Source: Alphaproteobacteria bacterium
GTDB taxonomy: Bacteria; Pseudomonadota; Alphaproteobacteria; Acetobacterales; Acetobacteraceae
DNA: 64,000 bases
Assembly (NCBI GenBank): GCA_020850755.1
Contig: JADZEB010000015.1
Location: forward strand, 92,046 to 156,045
Direction: 5' to 3'
Position 1 is the stretch's first letter; the number at the start of each line of letters is the position of its first letter. The notes below the pieces were generated by a model. It saw only the letters and a list, made by a program, of their open reading frames with translations, was not told the origin of the DNA and did no database searches. The translations under genes and the position numbers were made by a program. This document shows positions 8,832-17,659 of this stretch, piece after piece.

Positions 8832-10379
8832 TTACCGCGACAGGCGCAGATTGGCCAACTGGCGACCGATCTCGCGGAAGGCGTTGCGCAGATCGCTGTC
8901 GCTGGGCGAGTTGAAGTAGAAGCTCGCTTGGGAGGCACATGCGCGATACAGGTTCTGCGTTGCCGCATTGTTGTTGGCGAAGGTGATCGTGTACATGATG
9001 ATGCCCTGGCGCTTCATGGCGTCGCACAGCAGACCCATGCGCCGGTTGATCTCGGTGGTCGCGTTCGCCCGCGTGTTGGCGGCGAGGCCGAGCCGGTTCT
9101 CCAGCAGGCGGCCATAGGCAGTGTAGTCCGCGTCACCGTTGAAAGTGCGCGTGGCACCATTCCCGTTATTGGCTTGGGGGTCCCAATACTGCCCAGGCGC
9201 GCCCGACAGGCCGGTGGCGCTTTCCCCAGGCCAGTCGTACCATTCGTTGTTGCCGTCGGTCATCAGCACCACGACCTTGTCGGTGAAGTTGGCGTTGTAG
9301 TCGAACGGGCGGGCGGGATCGCCCCACAAGCCGCGCCAGTTGGGCGAGATCGTGAACCAGCCCGCCTGCAATCCAAGATTCGCCATCGTGCCGCCGCGAT
9401 AGGTGGGCACGAACTGCGCGATCAGGTTCTGCGCATTGGCCTTGGTGTCGGTCAGCGGCAGCACCGGCAGCCCGCAACCGAGGTTCGGCCCGCGGGCGCG
9501 ATTCCCGAGGGTGTGCTGGTTCTGTTCGGTGATGGTATTGGGCTGCCATTCATTGTCGCCGGTGATGCGGCGAGCCGGTGCAGGCGTCATGTAGTTCGTG
9601 GTGCTGGTGGAGCGCCACAGGAAAGGCGTGAAGGGCGCCACGGCGGGCGGCGCGTCGTTCATGTCGTTGCCGCCGGTGTGGCGCGCCTCGACGCAGCCTT
9701 TCCAGCCGAAGGGCGAGTTCTGGTACTGGGTGTAGTCGACGCCGCCGCCAAGCCAGGCGGAGCGCGTGGGGCCCAGATTGACCGTCGCGGTGTAAGGCAC
9801 CACCGAGACGCGCAGGTTGGTGGAGACCGCCTCCGGCCCGAACACGATGTCCACAAGGTCGGTGGCCGCATCGCGTAGGGCGCCGATGCGGTTGCCGGTG
9901 GCCATCGAGCCGGTGATGTCGAGCACCAGCGCAAGCTCCATCTGCCGCTCGGCCCGGCGGGCCACGGCCTCGGCGGCCACGTCCCAGGTGCCGATGCCAA
10001 CGATCGGCATGAACACCAGCGGCACGCGCGCTTCGCCGCGCACGCGAAGATTGCTGTTGTCGGCGTTCGGCGTGACCGTGAGCGATATCACCGAGGAATT
10101 GAGCACGCCGATTGTGCTGTTCGGCGCCGTCATGTCGAAGTTGGCCCAGAAGAAGGAGCGCACCTGGTTGTCACGCGTGGGCGAGGTGATTTCGCGCGCG
10201 CCGGCCAGCGCGCCTGCGTCCACGGCGTTGATCAGGCGCGAGCGGACATAGAACACGCGCGCCAGATCGACACCCATGCCGACCGTGATCATCACGGGGA
10301 TGGCCAACAGCCCGGCCGTCATGGCGATGGTGCCGCGGCGGCTGCGCAGGGCGGTCAGGAACGGTCGCTTCTTGGGCAT
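8832..10379 (-). CDS. TadG-like protein with von Willebrand A domain
   Basis: A 515-residue Flp pilus protein. The N-terminal TadE/G segment RRGTIAMTAGLLAIPVMITV is followed by VDAGALAGAREI, the TadG family motif. A vWA domain starts near residue 148: the metal site (MIDAS) is DITGS at 154-158 with a further VVLMTDGNNEW. Full TadG proteins with such a domain are thought to lie in the periplasm or envelope and support pilus anchoring. It is third in the second Tad operon, 25 bp after a TadE-like gene. Confidence 0.85.
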   Translation of the reverse strand: MPKKRPFLTALRSRRGTIAMTAGLLAIPVMITVGMGVDLARVFYVRSRLINAVDAGALAGAREITSPTRDNQVRSFFWANFDMTAPNSTIGVLNSSVISLTVTPNADNSNLRVRGEARVPLVFMPIVGIGTWDVAAEAVARRAERQMELALVLDITGSMATGNRIGALRDAATDLVDIVFGPEAVSTNLRVSVVPYTATVNLGPTRSAWLGGGVDYTQYQNSPFGWKGCVEARHTGGNDMNDAPPAVAPFTPFLWRSTSTTNYMTPAPARRITGDNEWQPNTITEQNQHTLGNRARGPNLGCGLPVLPLTDTKANAQNLIAQFVPTYRGGTMANLGLQAGWFTISPNWRGLWGDPARPFDYNANFTDKVVVLMTDGNNEWYDWPGESATGLSGAPGQYWDPQANNGNGATRTFNGDADYTAYGRLLENRLGLAANTRANATTEINRRMGLLCDAMKRQGIIMYTITFANNNAATQNLYRACASQASFYFNSPSDSDLRNAFREIGRQLANLRLSR

Positions 10380-10404
10380 GACATGAACCGCGGTGCTGGA
10401 GTTG

Positions 10405-11016
10405 TCAGGGGGAGATGGCGTCGAGCGTGCCGCCGCGCGGGCGCATCAGCGAGGTGCCCCAGGCGCGCAGCGCATTCGTGGGCGCGTTGACGAAGCCGGT
10501 GGCGAAGATCCAGGGCTGGAACTCGAAGATCACCTCGGCGGCGACGGCCGTCTGGCCATCTTGGAGCGTGAAGCCGTTGGGCAGGCTGGCGGTGCTGTTC
10601 TCGACGCCGAGCTGGCTCGCCGCCGTTAGCCCGCCGCGCTGGCGCTGCCACATGACGCGCGTGACGCCGGCTGTGCGCGAAATCCCGCTCAGGATGACGC
10701 GGCCGCTCGGGCCGGTGACATTGTGCGGTGCCGTGGCCATGGCGGTGGCGTCGATGATCGCCGAGACATCGGCCTCGTTCAGCACCTGCGACTGGGCCAG
10801 GATATTGGCGATCTCGCCGGCGGAACGCTCGACCAGCGAGACGGTGCGCACATAACGCACGACGTCGGCCGAGGCGAGCGAGAACAGGCACAGGATCGGT
10901 GCGACCAGCGCGAATTCGAGCGTCATCGAGCCGCGACGACGGCGCGGCAGGCGCCAGCGCGGGCGTGCGGCCCGGCGCACCGCGGGCGCAACCTCAGCTT
11001 CCGGGGAAGGGCTCAT
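10405..11016 (-). CDS. TadE-like pseudopilin/assembly protein 3
   Basis: A 203-residue TadE-like protein. An unusually long basic N-terminus (about 28 residues, rich in Arg and Pro) precedes RRGSMTLEFALVAPILCLFS, the prepilin-type segment with conserved Glu. The rest is predicted periplasmic. Its start lies inside the 3' end of the preceding TadE-like gene (23-nt overlap), indicating coupled translation. A shorter start at the Met inside RRGSM would remove the leader and is unlikely. Confidence 0.8.
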   Translation of the reverse strand: MSPSPEAEVAPAVRRAARPRWRLPRRRRGSMTLEFALVAPILCLFSLASADVVRYVRTVSLVERSAGEIANILAQSQVLNEADVSAIIDATAMATAPHNVTGPSGRVILSGISRTAGVTRVMWQRQRGGLTAASQLGVENSTASLPNGFTLQDGQTAVAAEVIFEFQPWIFATGFVNAPTNALRAWGTSLMRPRGGTLDAISP

Positions 11017-11503
11017 TTTTCACCACCGAACGGGCTGTGTGGGTCATCTGGTACTGGCCGGTGATGAAGGGCAGCACCGGGGTGAAGTAGGGCTGGACAT
11101 AGGTCATGGTGTAGACAACCAGCTCGCCCGCGCCGCCTGCACCCGCCGTTCCGCCCTGGTTGTTGACTAGGCCGGAAAGGTCGCGAAAGTTGGTCATGGT
11201 GATGGTCAGGCGCGTCGGCGTGAGCATGCCGGCGCCGCGATCGAGCACGATGCGGCGGATCGCCTCCTCGCGGTTGGCAGGAGGGTTGGGGTCGGAGGCG
11301 AGCCATTCGGGCAGGGCCGCACCCGTGACACCGAAGCGCGAGGCGTCGCGCGCGGCGCTTTCGAGAAGAGCGGAGACGGTGATCTGCAATCCGAATTCAA
11401 GCGTGCTCACCGCAAGCAGGAAGTAGACCGGGCCGAGAATGGCAAACTCCACGGCAGAGGCACCGCGGCGGTTCCCGGCCAGGCGTCGCACCAAGCGCTT
11501 CAT
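10994..11503 (-). CDS. TadE-like pseudopilin/assembly protein 4, first of the operon
   Basis: A 169-residue TadE-like protein. MKRLVRRLAGNRRG is followed by ASAVEFAILGPVYFLLAVS, a canonical TadE N-terminus with the conserved Glu five residues after the Gly. The downstream portion contains LESAARDASRFGVTG, which matches TadE family proteins. I start it at 11503 (GGGAGG upstream) instead of 11530, because this puts the basic leader at the N-terminus. It heads the TadE/G operon, with a 433-bp gap before it. Confidence 0.83.
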   Translation of the reverse strand: MKRLVRRLAGNRRGASAVEFAILGPVYFLLAVSTLEFGLQITVSALLESAARDASRFGVTGAALPEWLASDPNPPANREEAIRRIVLDRGAGMLTPTRLTITMTNFRDLSGLVNNQGGTAGAGGAGELVVYTMTYVQPYFTPVLPFITGQYQMTHTARSVVKNEPFPGS

Positions 11504-11744
11504 CCATGCCCTCCCGCCATGTGTCGCCACGCGGGCGGATGCCCGGCGCTAGCTCCGGCTTCGGTCAGCGTTCCTCCCTTCCTGGGAAGCCCGGCCCGTT
11601 CGTCCGGAAAATCGAGCTTCGACCCAAAGTTGATACGAAACTCTATATCCTTCTGTCGGGGCTGGCCAGCCACGCATGGGTTGAAACCGCTACCCGGCAG
11701 TTAACGTGATAACACCGTGCAATGAGTGTGCCATTGCAGTTCTG

Positions 11745-11774
11745 AAAATGGCGCGACTTGTCGCCATTTTTTTT
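11745..11774. terminator. strong A/T-flanked hairpin, bidirectional terminator
   Basis: AAAATGGCG (11745-11753) pairs perfectly with CGCCATTTT (11762-11770) across an 8-nt loop, followed by four more T (to 11774). On the plus strand this is a hairpin with an eight-T run; on the minus strand it reads as hairpin plus TTTT. It probably catches read-through from the main Tad operon. Confidence 0.75.
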
Positions 11775-11844
11775 GGGCATCGGCCCCGAGGGTCAGGCGC
11801 CGCACGAGCCGGCTTGCCATGGCGGCGCACGGCGCGAAAGCAAA

Positions 11845-11870
11845 CGGCCGCACCCCGAAGGGTGCGGCCG
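11845..11870 (-). terminator. terminator of the main Tad operon
   Basis: CGGCCGCACCC (11845-11855) and GGGTGCGGCCG (11860-11870) form a perfect 11-bp stem with a CGAA tetraloop. On the minus strand it is followed by TTTGCTTT. It lies 66 bp after the stop of the TadD-like gene. Confidence 0.8.
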
Positions 11871-11936
11871 CGCCAAGACCGAGAGATCGAGCTGCCCGCC
11901 CGCGCCTGTTCCAGCGGCGCGGCGGGTATCCGGCCG

Positions 11937-12710
11937 CTAGCGGCGGCCGGTCGTCTGGCCGAACACGCGATAGAAGGCCATGTTGCTGCTGGCGGCCTGC
12001 TCTGCCATGTCGCCGCGCAGGACCGACATCGCGTTCCACTCATCGCCCGCCACGCCGTAGGCGAAGGCAAGGTTGTGGCGGATGCGCGGCGGGGCCGAGG
12101 GGCTGCGCGCGAGCTGCGTCAGCATCGGCACCGCCTGCTGCGGCTGGCCGGCAAGCGCGAGCGACAGGCCGAGATTGTTGCGCGCGGCGACCGAGCGCGG
12201 ATTGATCTCCAGCGCTTCCTGGTAATATTGCTGCGCCTCGCCGTGGCGGCCGGCCATGTCCATCGCCACGCCGAGAGCGTTGGCAATGCGCGCGTCGCGC
12301 GGGGCGGCGGCGCGTGCCGGGCCCAGGGTCGCGATCGCCCCGCTCGAATCGCCCGAGGCGATCTGCCCGCGCGCCAGCAGGATGCGCGCATCGGTGTTGT
12401 TCGGATCAAGCTGCACGGCGCGGCCGGCGGCGGTCTTGGCCTCCTCGATCTCGCCGATCGAGATCAGGGCGCGCGTGTAGGCGAGCAGCGCCGGCACATT
12501 GTCCGGGTTCCGCTGCAACAGGTCGCGATACATGTTGGCCGCGACCGCCATGTTGCCCGAATCCTGCGCGGCTGCCGCCATGCGCATTCGGGTATTGGTC
12601 ATGTCCGGATCGCCGGTGAGATTGACCCGGCCGGTGGCCGGCTCGCCGGTGCAGGCAGACAGCGCAAGCGCTGCGACCATCCCGGCCATGGCAAGAGTGC
12701 TGCGACGCAT
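11937..12710 (-). CDS. tadD: TadD-like TPR lipoprotein
   Basis: A 257-residue lipoprotein with lipobox LALSAC (Cys20) and several tetratricopeptide repeats between about residues 45 and 220, for example NMYRDLLQRNPDNVPALLAY and AQQYYQEALEINPRSVAARN. TadD proteins are outer-membrane-associated TPR lipoproteins required for Flp pilus secretion. It is last in the main Tad operon, 41 bp after TadC, and is followed by a strong terminator. Family assignment rests on domain and position. Confidence 0.84.
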   Translation of the reverse strand: MRRSTLAMAGMVAALALSACTGEPATGRVNLTGDPDMTNTRMRMAAAAQDSGNMAVAANMYRDLLQRNPDNVPALLAYTRALISIGEIEEAKTAAGRAVQLDPNNTDARILLARGQIASGDSSGAIATLGPARAAAPRDARIANALGVAMDMAGRHGEAQQYYQEALEINPRSVAARNNLGLSLALAGQPQQAVPMLTQLARSPSAPPRIRHNLAFAYGVAGDEWNAMSVLRGDMAEQAASSNMAFYRVFGQTTGRR

Positions 12711-12751
12711 ATGGGTTCTCCTCGGTCTTGGATCTTGCGTTCCGTGCTTTC

Positions 12752-13696
12752 TTACTTGCTGAGAGCGTCCATGAGCTGGATGCCCGCAGGGCCGCCCACG
12801 ATAAGGAAGGTGCAGGGCAGGATGAACAGGATCATCGGGATGGTGAGCAGCACCGGCAGGCGCGCGGCGCGCTCCTCGAAGCGGGTGAGGCGGATCTGGC
12901 GCATCTCGTTCGAAAGGACGCGCAGGGCCTGCACCAGCGGCGTGCCGTATTGCAGGGTCTGGGCAAGTGTGCCGCCAAAGCGCTTCAGCACCTCAAGGCC
13001 AGTGCGCTCGCCCATGTTGATCAGCGCCTGGCGCCGGTCGGGCAGGATGCGCAACTCGGCCGAGGTGAGCGAGAATTCGGTGGCAAGCTCGGGGTGCGTC
13101 TCGTGCATCTCGACGCCGACGCGGTCGATCGCGCCCTCGAAGGCCAGGCCGGATTCCGTACAGATCACCAGCAGATCGAGCCCGTCGGGCAGCCCCGATT
13201 CCACCGCCGACAGATAGGCCTCGCGCTGCTTGCGCAGGATCCAGTCGGGCAGGAGCATGCCCAGGACCAGCGCGAAGAACATGATCGCGTAGGTCATGAA
13301 GGTGGAGAGGTCCATGTTGTGGATGAAGATCCACGCCACCATCGGGCCGAACACGATGCCCATGATCTTCGCACCGATGAACAGGCCGAGCATGTAGCTC
13401 TGCCGGTAGCCGGCGGCGCGTACCGTCTCTTCCAGCGCCTTGATCGTCGTCGGGCCGAGGATGCGCGTGCGGCGCACGAACTCGCCGATCCTGAAGGCCA
13501 TGCTTTGCAGGAAGGGCAGGTTGTCGGTCACGGTCTCGACCGGCCCGTCGCTGCTCGACTCGCGGATCGCGGCAAGCCGGATCGAGATGCGCCGCTGCCT
13601 TTCGCTGATGCGTACCGCGATCATCACGCCGACCAGCAGCACCACCATGGTGATGCCGATTAGGACCATCTGGATGGGGGTGAGTGCAATGCTCAT
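12752..13696 (-). CDS. tadC: TadC, T2SS-F-type inner-membrane protein
   Basis: A 314-residue polytopic protein of the GspF/TadC family, part of the inner-membrane platform of the Flp pilus machine. It has N-terminal and paired C-terminal hydrophobic segments and the T2SSF domain with GLPDGLDLLVICTESG and the family motif LRVLSNEMRQIRLTRFEERA. The start ATG (13696) overlaps the TadB stop as ATGA, so I reject longer openings that run into tadB. Length is normal. Confidence 0.92.
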   Translation of the reverse strand: MSIALTPIQMVLIGITMVVLLVGVMIAVRISERQRRISIRLAAIRESSSDGPVETVTDNLPFLQSMAFRIGEFVRRTRILGPTTIKALEETVRAAGYRQSYMLGLFIGAKIMGIVFGPMVAWIFIHNMDLSTFMTYAIMFFALVLGMLLPDWILRKQREAYLSAVESGLPDGLDLLVICTESGLAFEGAIDRVGVEMHETHPELATEFSLTSAELRILPDRRQALINMGERTGLEVLKRFGGTLAQTLQYGTPLVQALRVLSNEMRQIRLTRFEERAARLPVLLTIPMILFILPCTFLIVGGPAGIQLMDALSK

Positions 13697-14688
13697 CGGA
13701 GTGCCCGCTTGATGATCTGACGCATGGAGGAAAGGCCGAGCAGCAACAGCCCGACCGCGATGCCAAGGAGCATGTGCCCGCGCGGATCGCGGACGAAAAC
13801 GGACATGTAGGCCGGGTTCAGCATCGTCAGCAGGATGCCCACCGCGAAGGGGATGCCGGCGAGGATCGAGATCGACATTCGCGCCTCGGCGGCCAGCGCG
13901 TAGCCGCGCATGCGCACCACGATGCGCTTGCGGATCACGTCCGCCAGGTTCTCGAGCGTGTCGGTGAGGCTGCCGCCCGAGCGGTGCTGCAGGCCGACGG
14001 CGACCGAGAAGAAGCGGTACTCCGGCAGGCCGGTGCGCTTGGCCAGGCCCTTCAACGCCTCGTCGAACTCGATGCCGATGCGCAACTCGTCGGCCAGCCG
14101 CGAGAACTCGGTCCTGGTGGGCTCGGTCACCTCGCGCGCGACGATGCGGATCGCCTCGCCCACCGGAATGCCGGCGCGCACCGCGCGCACGATCATCGAC
14201 AGCGCGTCGGGCATCTGCTGGTAGAGCTTCGAGCGGTACTTCTCGGCCATGCCGCCCACGATCAGTCGCGGGAAGCCGATGCCGATGGCAAACGAGATCG
14301 GCACCGCGAGCAGCGGGTTGAGGCCCATCGCCAGGATCATGTAGGCCGCGGCTCCTGAGCCGATCAGAACGCCCATGCCGGCGATCAGCCACCAGGGCGT
14401 GGAATACATGTAGGGGCGGTCGGGGTCGGCGCCGAAGATCTGCGCCATGGTGACGATGAAGCTCGGTACCTTCGGGCCTTCGCCCGGCAGCGCGACGCGG
14501 CTTGTCGTGCGCAGGCTCAGCAGGTTGGGGCCGGTCGCCGTCATCGAGCGGACCATGGCCAGGCGGGCGTTCATCTCGCTCTGCCGTTTCTGCGCGGCCA
14601 GCAGCGCGGTGACGAGCACGCCGACGACGATCAGGCCGATAACCGCGATGACCGCGAACTGGATCAGCGGCAAGCCCAGGATCAGCAT
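13693..14688 (-). CDS. tadB: TadB, T2SS-F-type inner-membrane protein
   Basis: A 331-residue paralogue of TadC and its partner in the platform that works with the CpaF ATPase. It has an N-terminal transmembrane span, then MPDALSMIVRAVRAGIPVGE and LQHRSGGSLTDTLENLADVI, both TadB hallmarks, then C-terminal spans. Start and stop overlap the neighbours: TAATG with cpaF and ATGA with tadC, a tight coupled block. A GGGAGGGGG ribosome site precedes it. Confidence 0.93.
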   Translation of the reverse strand: MLILGLPLIQFAVIAVIGLIVVGVLVTALLAAQKRQSEMNARLAMVRSMTATGPNLLSLRTTSRVALPGEGPKVPSFIVTMAQIFGADPDRPYMYSTPWWLIAGMGVLIGSGAAAYMILAMGLNPLLAVPISFAIGIGFPRLIVGGMAEKYRSKLYQQMPDALSMIVRAVRAGIPVGEAIRIVAREVTEPTRTEFSRLADELRIGIEFDEALKGLAKRTGLPEYRFFSVAVGLQHRSGGSLTDTLENLADVIRKRIVVRMRGYALAAEARMSISILAGIPFAVGILLTMLNPAYMSVFVRDPRGHMLLGIAVGLLLLGLSSMRQIIKRALR

Positions 14689-16088
14689 TACCCCCTCCCG
14701 TTCTGGACCGTCTCCATCCAGGCCTTGTCGAGACCGAAATACTCGAGGCGCGAGATGAAGCGCGGCCGCGCGATCGAGGCGCGATACTGGCCGATGATGC
14801 GGCCGGCCGAATCCTCGCCCTTGTATTCGAAGTGGAACAGGTCGTTCATCATCACGACGTCGCCGTCGAGGCCCACCACCTCGGTGACGTAGGTGCAGCG
14901 GCGGCCACCGTCGCGCTGGCGCTCCACCTGCACGATCAGGTCGACCGCGCCCACGATCTGGGTGCGGATCGCCTTGGGCGGCAGGCTGAAGGCGCCCATC
15001 ATCACCATGTTCTCGATACGCGTCACGGCGTCGCGCGGGGTGTTGGCGTGGACCGTGGACATCGAGCCGTCATGGCCTGTGTTCATGGCCTGGAGCATGT
15101 CGAAGGCCTCGGCGCCGCGCGTCTCACCGATGATGATGCGGTCGGGGCGCATGCGCAGCGCGTTGCGCACAAGGTCGCGCGCGGTGATCTCGCCCTTGCC
15201 CTCGATGTTGGCGGGGCGTGTTTCCAGCCGCACCCAGTGGGGCTGCTGGAGCTGAAGCTCGGCCGCGTCCTCGACCGTGATGATGCGCTCGCCATGGTCG
15301 ATCAGGCGCGACATGGCGTTCATCATGGTGGTCTTGCCGGAACCCGTGCCGCCCGAGACGATGATGTTCAGCCGGCAGCGCGAGGCGATCTCCAGCGCGC
15401 GCGCCACCTCGGGCGCGATCGAGCCGAACTGGATCAGCTTCTGGAAGTCGATCGCCTTCTTGGAGAACTTACGAATCGACATGCAGGGCCCGTTCAGGGC
15501 CAGCGGCGGGAAGATGATGTTGACGCGCGAGCCGTCGGCCAGGCGCGCATCCACCATCGGGCTCGATTCGTCGATGCGTCGGCCGATGCGCCCGGCGATG
15601 CGGCGGGCGACGTTGGCGACATGCTCGTTGTCGCGGAACTTCACGCCCGAGAGCGTGAGCTTGCCCTTGCGTTCGACATAGACCGAGTCGAAGCCGTTGA
15701 CCATGATGTCGGTGACGCTCTCGTCCGCGAGCAGGGGCTCGAGCGGACCGAGGCCGATCATGTCGAGAGTGAGCTCGCTCGCCAGCGCGCGCTGCTCGCG
15801 GCGATTGAGCTGGATGCGCCGTTCGTCGGCGACCTCGCCCAGGATGCGCTCGACCTCGCCCTGGAGCTGCTCGGCCGGCAGAATGGCGAGCGCGGCGGGG
15901 TCGATACGCGACAGGCAGAGCGTGCGCAGTTCCGGCAGCGAGGGCAGGCCCGACGGGGTCAGGACCGGCCCTTCATCCACGACCGACTGGACCGCAGGGC
16001 CGGGCGCGCGGCCCGTGCTCTGCGGCTGGTCATCATCGCCTTCGCCGGCGCTGCGGCGGCCGAAGGTCACGGATTGCCGGGCATTCAT
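14688..16088 (-). CDS. cpaF: CpaF/TadA Flp pilus secretion ATPase
   Basis: A 466-residue cytoplasmic ATPase of the type II/IV secretion family that powers Flp pilin export. Visible are Walker [10 protein letters not shown], the Asp box region [20 protein letters not shown], Walker [11 protein letters not shown] and a His box [12 protein letters not shown]. The first ~80 residues are a low-complexity extension. It couples to tadB by TAATG and follows cpaE by 6 bp. Confidence 0.95.
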   Translation of the reverse strand: MNARQSVTFGRRSAGEGDDDQPQSTGRAPGPAVQSVVDEGPVLTPSGLPSLPELRTLCLSRIDPAALAILPAEQLQGEVERILGEVADERRIQLNRREQRALASELTLDMIGLGPLEPLLADESVTDIMVNGFDSVYVERKGKLTLSGVKFRDNEHVANVARRIAGRIGRRIDESSPMVDARLADGSRVNIIFPPLALNGPCMSIRKFSKKAIDFQKLIQFGSIAPEVARALEIASRCRLNIIVSGGTGSGKTTMMNAMSRLIDHGERIITVEDAAELQLQQPHWVRLETRPANIEGKGEITARDLVRNALRMRPDRIIIGETRGAEAFDMLQAMNTGHDGSMSTVHANTPRDAVTRIENMVMMGAFSLPPKAIRTQIVGAVDLIVQVERQRDGGRRCTYVTEVVGLDGDVVMMNDLFHFEYKGEDSAGRIIGQYRASIARPRFISRLEYFGLDKAWMETVQNGRG

Positions 16089-16094
16089 GACTCA

Positions 16095-17351
16095 CTATCC
16101 TTTTGGTTGGCGCTTGAACAGGCGTCCGAAGATCGAAACCTTCTTGGTCGCCGGCGCAGCACCCTCCTCGCGGTCGCGCGTCACCGCGATCTCGTTGGCG
16201 ATGGTCGCCACGATTTTGCGGAACGGCGAACGCTGCGTCACCGGAAGCTTGCCCAGGGTCGCGGACACGGGAATGACCTTGGGCAGGTAGGGAATGACGA
16301 AATCGACCGGCCGGCCAAGCGCGGCTTCGAAATCCTTGCGCGAGAGCGTGCCGGGCATGCCGAGCTTGTTCAGCACCACGAGCCGGTTCTGCACGCCCTG
16401 GTCGGCGCTGGCCAGCTTGACGATGCGCTGCGTGTCACGCGCTGACGAAAGCGTGGGCTCGGCCACGACGATCGTCACATGCGCCATCTCCAGGATCGTG
16501 CGATAGGCGGGGCCGGGCATGGCCGGCACATCGGCGATCACGATGTTGTAGTGCTGGCGCAGGAAGTCGAGAAGCTTGCGCGCGGCCTCGGGGCGGACCT
16601 CGACCGCATCGTCGAGCGCTTCCTCGGACGAAAGCAGGTCCACGCGCTCGCCCAGCGCCACGGCGGAACGCTCAAGGAACAGGTTGTCGAGACGCTCTGG
16701 CGCTTCCAGCGCGGCGCGCAGGCCGCCCGCGCTCTTCACGCCGGCCATCAGCGCCAGCGTGCCGGCATGCGGGTTGAAATCGGCCAGCACCGTGTGCCGG
16801 TGCGGCCCCGAGCCGAGATAGACAGCGACACCGAGCGCCACGGTGGAGGCGCCGCCGCCGCCACGCGAGCCGACGAAGGCGACGATGCGTCCGCCGCGGG
16901 TGTGCGCCTCACGCACCGGCTGGTCGACGATGTGCGGGCAGAAGAAGCGCACGATCACATCGCGCGACAGCGGCTTGAACAGGTATTCGCGCACGCCGAA
17001 TTCATGCACGAGCAGGCGGTAGAGCGTCAGGTCGTCCCGGTCGCCCACGACCAGCACGCGCGTATCCGGCTCGCACACATGCGCAAGCTGGTCGAGCGCG
17101 TCGGCCGGACGCTCCATCGACCCCACATCGACGATCAACGCGCGCGGGGACGGCATCTTCTCGAGCTGCTTGGTGGCGGTGGTGACATCGCCCTTGCGCA
17201 CCTCGATGCCGTCCTTGACCACTTCCTCAAGCACGCGGCGCACCATCGCCTCCGTCTCCGGATCGGAGATGTAGGCGAGCGCGCGCAGCCGCTGCGGGCG
17301 GCCGGTTGCGCGTTTGGCTTCCGTCGTCGATGTGGCTGTCGAGTCGCTCAT
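16095..17351 (-). CDS. cpaE: CpaE/TadZ pilus localisation ATPase
   Basis: A 418-residue MinD/ParA-like protein that places the Flp machine in the cell. The N-terminal ~150 residues form a receiver-like domain (RALIVDVGS, then LFKPLSRD). The ATPase domain has an atypical deviant Walker A, VGSRGGGGAST, with Ala where ParA proteins have the second Lys, as known for CpaE/TadZ. Start set at 17351, where the ATG overlaps the stop of the CpaD-like gene (ATGA); an upstream extension to 17564 is arginine-rich shadow sequence. Confidence 0.92.
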   Translation of the reverse strand: MSDSTATSTTEAKRATGRPQRLRALAYISDPETEAMVRRVLEEVVKDGIEVRKGDVTTATKQLEKMPSPRALIVDVGSMERPADALDQLAHVCEPDTRVLVVGDRDDLTLYRLLVHEFGVREYLFKPLSRDVIVRFFCPHIVDQPVREAHTRGGRIVAFVGSRGGGGASTVALGVAVYLGSGPHRHTVLADFNPHAGTLALMAGVKSAGGLRAALEAPERLDNLFLERSAVALGERVDLLSSEEALDDAVEVRPEAARKLLDFLRQHYNIVIADVPAMPGPAYRTILEMAHVTIVVAEPTLSSARDTQRIVKLASADQGVQNRLVVLNKLGMPGTLSRKDFEAALGRPVDFVIPYLPKVIPVSATLGKLPVTQRSPFRKIVATIANEIAVTRDREEGAAPATKKVSIFGRLFKRQPKG

Positions 17352-17647
17352 TGATTGGCACCTCCAGAGGCGGATTGCTGGCGCCGCGCCAGGTCGGCCA
17401 GGCTGGTATCGGGCAGCCGGCGGACACTGTCGGTCTCGTAGCGGTTGACGGCGTCGGCGGCGGTGTAGCCGAGGCTGCCGCGGGCACCGCGCCCGCGGAT
17501 GAGGTCGCGCGGATTCTCGACCATCATCGCCAGGTTGGCGTCGTTCGCGCGCGTCGGGCGCCACTTGCCTTCATCGTCGTAGGCGGCGCAGGCACCAAGC
17601 GCGAGCATCGGCACAAGGGCGGTAAGCAGGAGCTTCGAGCGGGTCAT
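17348..17647 (-). CDS. short CpaD-like pilus lipoprotein
   Basis: A 99-residue lipoprotein with lipobox LALGAC (Cys20). The segment ANLAMMVENPRDLIRGRGA and the following YTAADAVNRYE match the C-terminal end of CpaD, the secretin-associated lipoprotein of Flp systems. Usual CpaD proteins are about 200 residues or more; the N-terminal half with its conserved Cys and His is absent here. It lies where CpaD is expected, between the secretin and CpaE, 12 bp from cpaC and overlapping cpaE by ATGA. It is either a genuine mini-CpaD or a reduced remnant kept for coupling. Confidence 0.7.
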   Translation of the reverse strand: MTRSKLLLTALVPMLALGACAAYDDEGKWRPTRANDANLAMMVENPRDLIRGRGARGSLGYTAADAVNRYETDSVRRLPDTSLADLARRQQSASGGANQ

Positions 17648-17659
17648 GTCACGCCTCCT

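Larger units (their letters stand above)
11504..11936. other. 433-bp gap between the two Tad operons
   Basis: No gene is supported. From the right it holds the end of the main Tad operon: a perfect 11-bp hairpin (11845-11870) and then an A/T-flanked hairpin (11745-11774). The left half is less GC-rich and includes a GTTAAC at 11700-11705, and should hold the promoter of the TadE/G operon on the minus strand. No convincing -35/-10 pair could be chosen. Confidence 0.5.
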
